From Symsagittifera roscoffensis (Eukaryota > Xenacoelomorpha > Acoela > Convolutidae), in contig NC_087065.1 in NCBI RefSeq assembly GCF_963678635.1, positions 36,111,888 through 36,175,887 of the forward strand: DNA of 64,000 nt, in the 5' to 3' direction. Positions 58,529 to 64,000 of the stretch are shown in pieces (the first letter of the stretch is position 1; the number at the start of each line of letters is the position of its first letter). Made by a program: the position numbers and the translations under genes. The notes beneath the pieces were generated by a model, which had not been told where the DNA came from, did no database searches, and worked only from the letters and a program-made list of their open reading frames with translations.

Positions 58529-58756
58529 TTGTCTTTTGTTAATTATTTCTGATTAATTTTAATTTGATTTTTTAAATCACTTCCCGGGTTGACAAAAAAA
58601 ATTTCCTCCAGTTTGCGACATAGCTAAAAATTCGCAACACAACTAAAAATGGATCGCGCACTGAAAAATTATTCAGTGCGCGACTCAGTCCGCACTGAAA
58701 ACTTAAAACATTGGTCGCAACACAGGTTGATCATAACATGAGTCGCGTTAAAATGT

Positions 58757-58893
58757 AACAAGAGTCGAGCAAAGTCGCAACAAGAGTCGAGCAAAGTCGC
58801 AACAAGAGTCGAGCAAAGTCGCAGCAAGAGTCGAGCAAAGTCGCAACAAGAGTCGAGCAAAGTCGCATCAGGAGTCGAGCAAAGTCGCAACAT
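58757..58893. repeat. 22-bp minisatellite
   Basis: About six near-perfect copies of GTCGCAACAAGAGTCGAGCA plus AA. Flanked by single GTCGCAACA-type half units. Frames stay open on the minus strand only because of the repeat. Confidence 0.92.
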
Positions 58894-59389
58894 GAGCCAC
58901 ACTTTAAAAAAAAAATTCGAGCAAAGCTATGAATTAAAGTGTTGTCGATTTTTTGCTGGCAAAAACGCAATACAGAGGCATGTATTTTAAATTTGCACTC
59001 GCACTGGCAAAACTAAGATGGCAATAGATTATACCCGATTTTGTACAGACTTCCTTCCTGGAAAAAAAATCGATTGCATGTAGCCCAATTATACATAACA
59101 AAAGATAAAACCAGGAAGTTTTAGTCTGGAAAAAATGGAGTTCTTGCGTATAAAATCAGTAAATAATCTGTAAACAATCTGTCATAAACACACAGGCGAA
59201 GCGGAGCTTCGCACCACTTGCCATGCAACACAAACATAGAAAAAACATTAAACGAAAAAAAAATTTCTACGTTGAAAAAACTAAATGAACCAAAATTTTC
59301 GTATTTTTAGATTAAAAAGTACTTTATGCCGCTTCTACAGGAACCATTACCGCAACCGGTTCTCTCAGTTAAACTTTTTATCTGAAATT
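58894..59389. other. Intergenic or intron sequence, no gene
   Basis: No feature recognised. No further TRPM exon was found by eye. Confidence 0.4.
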
Positions 59390-60240
59390 TGATTGTGTAA
59401 TTTTCAAGAAAAATCAAAGTGTTTCTAAAAAACGGTCAAAAGTTTTATGAACTGTTAAAAAGATTTCCAAATTCCATGACATTTTGCTGCAAAAGATGTT
59501 ATGGTGGCTTAAGCAGAAAAGATTCCTAAAACGGAGTTTCTGAATTGAACACAACCTGAGAATTGGCACGGTATTTTTCGCGTAAAGTCAAAAAAGCTTG
59601 CAAAAAACGGTCAAAGTTTCGAAAATTCGTGTTTGAAGGTCATAACTTTTTTCCTAACAAATTGGACATAACCAAGTGTAAAGGTAGGTTTTCAACAACC
59701 TGTTCTTTCGATTCAACTCTCAATATTAGATTTTGCAGGATAGTGAGCGAGAAAAGTCCAAAAAACCGTCAGCTAATCAAAAATATGAAGTTTCCGAGAA
59801 TCATAATTGCTTTGTGAGAAATTATAGGGCGTAGTCTCTTGTTCAGAAGGAATTCACTCAACCTGTAATGTCAATTGAACCGAAAATCTCAGATTTGGAA
59901 GGGTAGTTCTCGAGAAATGTCAAAACCTTCTTATAAAAAAACTTACTTTTCCGAGGGCCATAACTTTTGGTGTCGGAAAAGTTTGGAAATAGTCTTAAAA
60001 GCAAATGAGCTTACCAGAACTCAGCCTTTGAATTGAATCAAAAACCTCAAGTATGGCAGGATAGTTTTTGAGAATATTCAAAAAGTTTAAAAAAGGGTCA
60101 AAAATCAATGTTTGACTATTCCGAGGGCGACAACTTTATGAGTAAAAAAATTTCCGCGTAGCCGCTCTTGAAGGTAGTTTTTTGAAACTGTTTTATGCAT
60201 TGAAACCAAAAACTCTGATTTGAGAGAGGTATGTTCCAAA
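59390..60240. repeat. Degenerate tandem repeat, about 155-bp unit, five to six copies
   Basis: Each unit runs roughly TTGAATTGAA, CAGATTTGGNAGGNTAGTT, TCGAGAAAAGTCAAAA, AAAACGGTCAAA, TCCGAGGGCCATAACTTTT. Clearest copies at about 59530-59650, 59700-59800, 59850-59975 and 60010-60140. No coding function inferred. Confidence 0.65.
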
Positions 60241-60789
60241 AAAAAACGAAAAAAAAAAACCAATTGTTTGGGTCTAGTAAACAGAGGGGTCAAGTAAAAA
60301 GAGACTCTAGGAAGTTTGTAGGCGCACAGGGAAGTAGGCGGTCTTTCAATCGATAACCCTTTCTGAAAATCAGTAAGAATTTTAGAGAATAAATAAAACT
60401 TTCCCATTGAATTTGGAAATAATTCTCGTTCATATTAAAACAGAAATTCTAATAAACTGATTGGTAAACATACAACCAACATGAAAAGTGAGGAAGGGAG
60501 TGTTCAAGATTTTTTCCCTTGAAACGTCTCAAACTGATGTCATTCAGCCAATAAAAATAAGCCGAAAAAATTTAGGCCAAAGATTTTTTTAAGCGAAACA
60601 AGAACGAAATAAATGCGAAGTCGAGGTAAGTAACTTTACAAATTGTAGAAAAAAATTAAACGTTAAAAATCTGCGGGCAGCAAAAAAAAACGGTTTCAAA
60701 CGTGATCACTAAGTCAAAAAAAAATGAGCAGACAAATAATTGGCCGACAATTTTATTTGAAACAGAACATTTCCCGTTTGAAACAAAAA

Positions 60790-60866
60790 CAATTCCTGGT
60801 CAGATTCGAACCCAGGAACGTTGCAGTCCCAGGTATATTCCTTACCGCCAAGCTAAGTTGGACGCA
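60790..60866 (-). other. tRNA-like sequence (tRNA pseudogene or SINE head)
   Basis: The minus strand contains TTAGCTTGGCGGTAAGG (A-box like) and, about 45 nt later, GGGTTCGAATCTGACC (B-box like; GGTTCGAATC fits well). The order and spacing fit an internal RNA polymerase III promoter. The acceptor and T stems do not pair well, so an intact tRNA is unlikely; a SINE or tRNA pseudogene is the better reading. Confidence 0.5.
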
Positions 60867-60929
60867 ACCGCAGAGAAGTTTGAAATCATGGTGAACCAAG
60901 ACACAAGTGATTCAAATGATTCTGTTTAA

Positions 60930-62904
60930 CAAGTTGTTAACCCAAAAACAAATCTATATTCCTGTTTGATAACGCTTACTAATCGCTAGCGTAATTAATT
61001 GCAATCAATTAAACTGCATTTTCTAAAAATCCAAAAAAAATCAACTAAATTGTCTGAAAATTAGTATATTTTGTCTAAGAATCTGTTTGTTTACTTCTAG
61101 TAACATGTGTTTTGAGTTTAAAAACACATGTTGAATTCTGAAGTAATAATACATATCATCAACCTCATCAACAAATCAAAATTTGAGAACAAAAATGTGT
61201 TACAAAAGCTCTGAAACTTTGAATTTGATACTGTTGTTATTCTAAGACTATGGTATTGATTGCCTAGCTGTTTTTCAACAAACGGGAATGTCAGAATGTT
61301 TATCCATAAACTATCAAATCCCAGAATTTTTGGTTTCTTAGTTTTAATTCTTCTTAACTGAAGTATTTAGATCCAAACTCGGTAACTTTTGATTCTAAAT
61401 AAACGCATAGTCAAAACAAAATTTCATATCTAATAAATAAAATTCATTACGAGAGCTTACGTCATAGAGTAAATACTAGCTTGGAAGCAATATGAAAATG
61501 TCATTTTGTTACAATTGGCAAAAAATTCAGATATATGTTTTTTTCACCTAGGATAACTTAGCTTGAGTTTGAAAAAGCCGAAATATCTAAAGCTCATTAG
61601 GAAAAAAAAAATAGGTCGCCCTTAATTGCGATAAAAATCAAATCAAACCTGAAAAAAAACTAATTTCTTGACAGCTTTCGGTCAAAATAACTAGGTTAGA
61701 AACAAAAAAGAAACATAAACTTTCATGAAAAATGAAAAAGCGGAAAATGTTTGTTTGATTACGGGTTAACTTTGTGACAACAAGCGGGATAAAGTTTTTT
61801 GCCTTTTGGAAATTTCATATTTCTATTATCTCTTTAGAATGTTAGCCATGCAAAATCACAGTTTGGGAGTTTTCATGACTAGCACTTTTGGCGCACAACG
61901 ATGATTTTATTTTAGATCTTTTTTAAATTGTGGTATTGTCGTAACGGCAGAAAAAATTTGAAAAAAAGACCGATCGTAGACTAAAGCAAAGACATCATTG
62001 TCCCGACTGCACTGCTAATTCAATTTAGAAAAAAGTGTTTGAAAATTGACAGTGAATTGAAAAGAAATGTAAAATTATTTTTTCCCATTTTTCTTCAACT
62101 TATCCGACCACACGGTAATGTAAGCTCCAAAGGGAAGTTTTACCAAAATCCTAATAAAAATCGAAACAGTTTACCTCTCTTCACTTTGGAACGCCTCAAT
62201 CTGCCGCGTACACGTGTTATAAGAACGCTATATATTGCGCGTTAATCGCCCCAAAGTAGCAATTTTCAAACCCCTAAAACATTTTTTTAAATGGTCTTGG
62301 GTGCAATGATTTTTTTTTCCTATGAGCTCTTGGCAACAACATCTTTCAGATGTTATAAATCATTTTTGTCAAAAAAGTTACGTTTAAAAATTGCTAAAAT
62401 TGACTAAATAAAACAAATCATCTCAATTTTAAGTATTTTGCTTTTTTTGAAAATTTTGTATTTTTCTGAGCAAATGTGTTTTCCAAAACTTCCCCTACTG
62501 TTAGGAGTCACAAAAAATTTCCATGGTGAAAGAAAAAAAATGATTGCACAACCACCATACACGCAATTTGAAGTGCAATGTAGTTTGGTTTTCATTTAAA
62601 TGCGTGTGAATTGGATCAAAAATTATGCCTCACTTTAATTCGTCGGTTTGCAAAGTCGAAATTTGCTTTGTGAAAAACCCATATCGACCAAAAATATTTT
62701 TTTTACACTTTTTCAATTTTCGGAACAAAAAAATGAATTTATCAACCCTAACAAATCCTTGAATGTAACGAACGCTATACTTAAACGAGTTCTGAGCAAA
62801 AATCGAAATCATGCTCGAAAGAAAACTGCATACTTAAAGCGCTTTTGTTAAGGAGGGTTATGAAACTGTGCTAAATTATATGCCATAATGCAACAGGTCA
62901 CAAC
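60930..62904. other. Noncoding sequence, no gene recognised
   Basis: AT-rich with short open frames lacking motifs. No repeats or RNA genes recognised. Confidence 0.45.
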
Positions 62905-64000
62905 TAGTGTTGTAACCGGATTGAGTTTTACCGGATTCCGGATACCGGATAATTATTGCCATGATTCACCGGATATTGAACCGGATTCCGGTTAGTAGAA
63001 TGTTCTTTAATTACGCGCAATTCACACTTTGTTTGTTCAGCCAAAGTGCCTCTTTTCACATACATCAAAGCTGGGAACTTAGTTCACTGTGCTAACAAAG
63101 CAAGTGGTTGATTTCAGACGAAGTTGTTGTCGAGCACGAGCTAGTGAAATCATGGACAAGAGGCGGGCTCTCATATGGAACTATTTCAACATACAGTCGA
63201 ACCAAAGCACGCATGCTAAATGCAATGTCTCTTCTTGCCAACAAGCGATCAAAAGAGGACAAAACCCGTCCAGCTACTCTACTACTCCTCTCGTGAATCA
63301 CCTGCGCTCCAAACATCGCAACTTATTCGAACAGTACGAAGCTGCACTGAGTCAGCCTGGAACCTCGATTGTGCAGAATTTACCGGCAAATCAACCATCT
63401 ATTCTCTCAGCATTCGAAGACGTGAGAGTTTGGCCGCATGACAATTCGAAAGCCCGAAAAATAACGAGAAAAGTGGCTGAGATGATTGCTCTTGATGTTC
63501 AACCGATTTCAATCGTCGAAGATTCTGGTTTCAAAGAATTATTAACTACAATAGAGCCACGGTACTGTCTTCCATCCAGACCCTACATTCGAAACGAAAT
63601 TGACCTGCTTTTCACAGAGGTGAAAACGAAAATGAAAGAACTCATAGCTGGTGAGTTCATATCTGGGAAATTCCGGTCGGGAAAATATTTTTCTGCGTGT
63701 CTGACAACGCCAGCAACATGAAAAATGCAATAACAACCTTCGGTGTCAAATGGGCGGGGTGTTCACCATGGAGTCCAAACGTTCAAAGCTAGTCTGATAC
63801 AAGCTCTGGACAAACGTTTCAATTATTACACTTTGGATCCTTACATTTGCTTGGCTACTTTCCTAGACCCGCGTTTCAAAGACAAGTACATCTCCCCTGT
63901 CGTTTTGGATCAAATCAAAGACATTCTGGGTGAAACACCTGACATTGAGGTCATCACGCCAGAAGCAAACAGTGCACCTCGTGAACAGAGTTCTTGCAAC
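62905..64000 (+). mobile_element. hAT-superfamily transposon, left part (runs off the window)
   Basis: Starts with a hAT-like terminus TAGTGTTGTAACCGGAT and has clustered subterminal CCGGAT motifs in both orientations (62917-62997), a common feature of hAT ends. A BED-finger transposase fragment follows. The right end and 8-bp target duplication are outside the window, so the left boundary is provisional. Confidence 0.75.
63152..64000 (+). pseudogene. hAT transposase with BED zinc finger, internally deleted
   Basis: Likely ATG at 63152; the frame is open from 63089 to 63721. A BED-type finger follows: CNVSSC, then NHLRSKH. Then IALDVQPISIVEDSGFKELL and IEPRYCLPSRPYIRNEI, a standard hAT N-terminal block. 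After 63690 a frameshift leads to VSDNASNMKNAI...GVKWAGC, the region of the second catalytic Asp; the region of the first Asp appears deleted. A second shift and large deletion jump to ATFLDPRFKDKYISPVVL (63782 to the window end), which normally lies several hundred residues later. A non-autonomous or dead copy. Confidence 0.82.

Noticed and set aside
58669-58970. Minus-strand repetitive frames (LLDSCCDFAR type)
   Set aside because: Translations of the 22-bp minisatellite; no start context or homology.
60702-60929. 75-codon plus-strand frame
   Set aside because: Overlaps the tRNA-like sequence and has no protein motif.

Overview
This window comes from an animal (metazoan) nuclear genome, most likely an invertebrate. 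It is AT-rich and dominated by repeats and transposons. Host coding sequence appears as short exons with GT-AG boundaries and T-rich acceptors. The species cannot be named from the sequence. No bacterial operons, rRNA or intact tRNA genes were seen.

The only host gene I can support is a TRPM-type cation channel on the + strand, read as ten exons from 3352 to 58483. All nine exon-exon joins keep reading phase. The exons cover the end of the N-terminal SLOG/LSDAT homology domain (3352-3555, 10471-10694), the helical linker (43142-43444, 47926-48159, 48689-48855), pre-S1 to S3 (54054-55425), and S4, S5, pore, S6 and TRP helix (57681-58463). The N-terminal exons lie upstream of the window. The 3' end is either a stop at 58481-58483 with AATAAA at 58523, or a splice at 58463 to exons not found here.

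The long introns hold the mobile DNA. (1) 965-2073: inverted-repeat element filled with TTATAATCGATTATAA-type palindromes. (2) 2283-24121: a roughly 10.9 kb tandem segmental duplication; each unit carries a copy of the first TRPM exon and a minus-strand Ty3/Gypsy-type LTR retrotransposon (3721-9587; 14665-21391). Unit 2 has lost the next TRPM exon, replaced by a 176-bp inverted copy of nearby LTR sequence. (3) 23788-24521: a foldback Tc1/mariner-type MITE with TA target duplication. (4) 25621-42274: a full-length 16.65 kb Maverick/Polinton with about 0.6 kb terminal inverted repeats, a perfect 6-bp target duplication (CGGTAT), and decayed genes for adenain-like protease, double-jelly-roll major capsid protein, a second virion-type protein, packaging ATPase and protein-primed type B DNA polymerase. 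No integrase was recognised. A 457-bp MULE-type MITE with a 9-bp target duplication sits inside it.

Downstream, introns contain minisatellites (60-bp at 43.55-43.89 kb, 22-bp at 44.89-45.15 kb and 58.76-58.89 kb), an approximately 480-bp tandem array (45.1-47.56 kb), a duplicated exon whose second copy has lost both splice sites (48.47-50.36 kb), an approximately 680-bp tandem array (51.0-53.15 kb), and foldback repeats (55.7-57.5 kb). After the channel gene come degenerate tandem repeats (59.4-60.24 kb), a tRNA-like sequence on the minus strand (about 60.8 kb), and the start of a decayed hAT transposon (62905 to the window end).

Every transposon gene examined is broken by stops, frameshifts or deletions, while the TRPM exons are open and in phase. 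The simplest reading is one conserved host gene with transposon-swollen introns.
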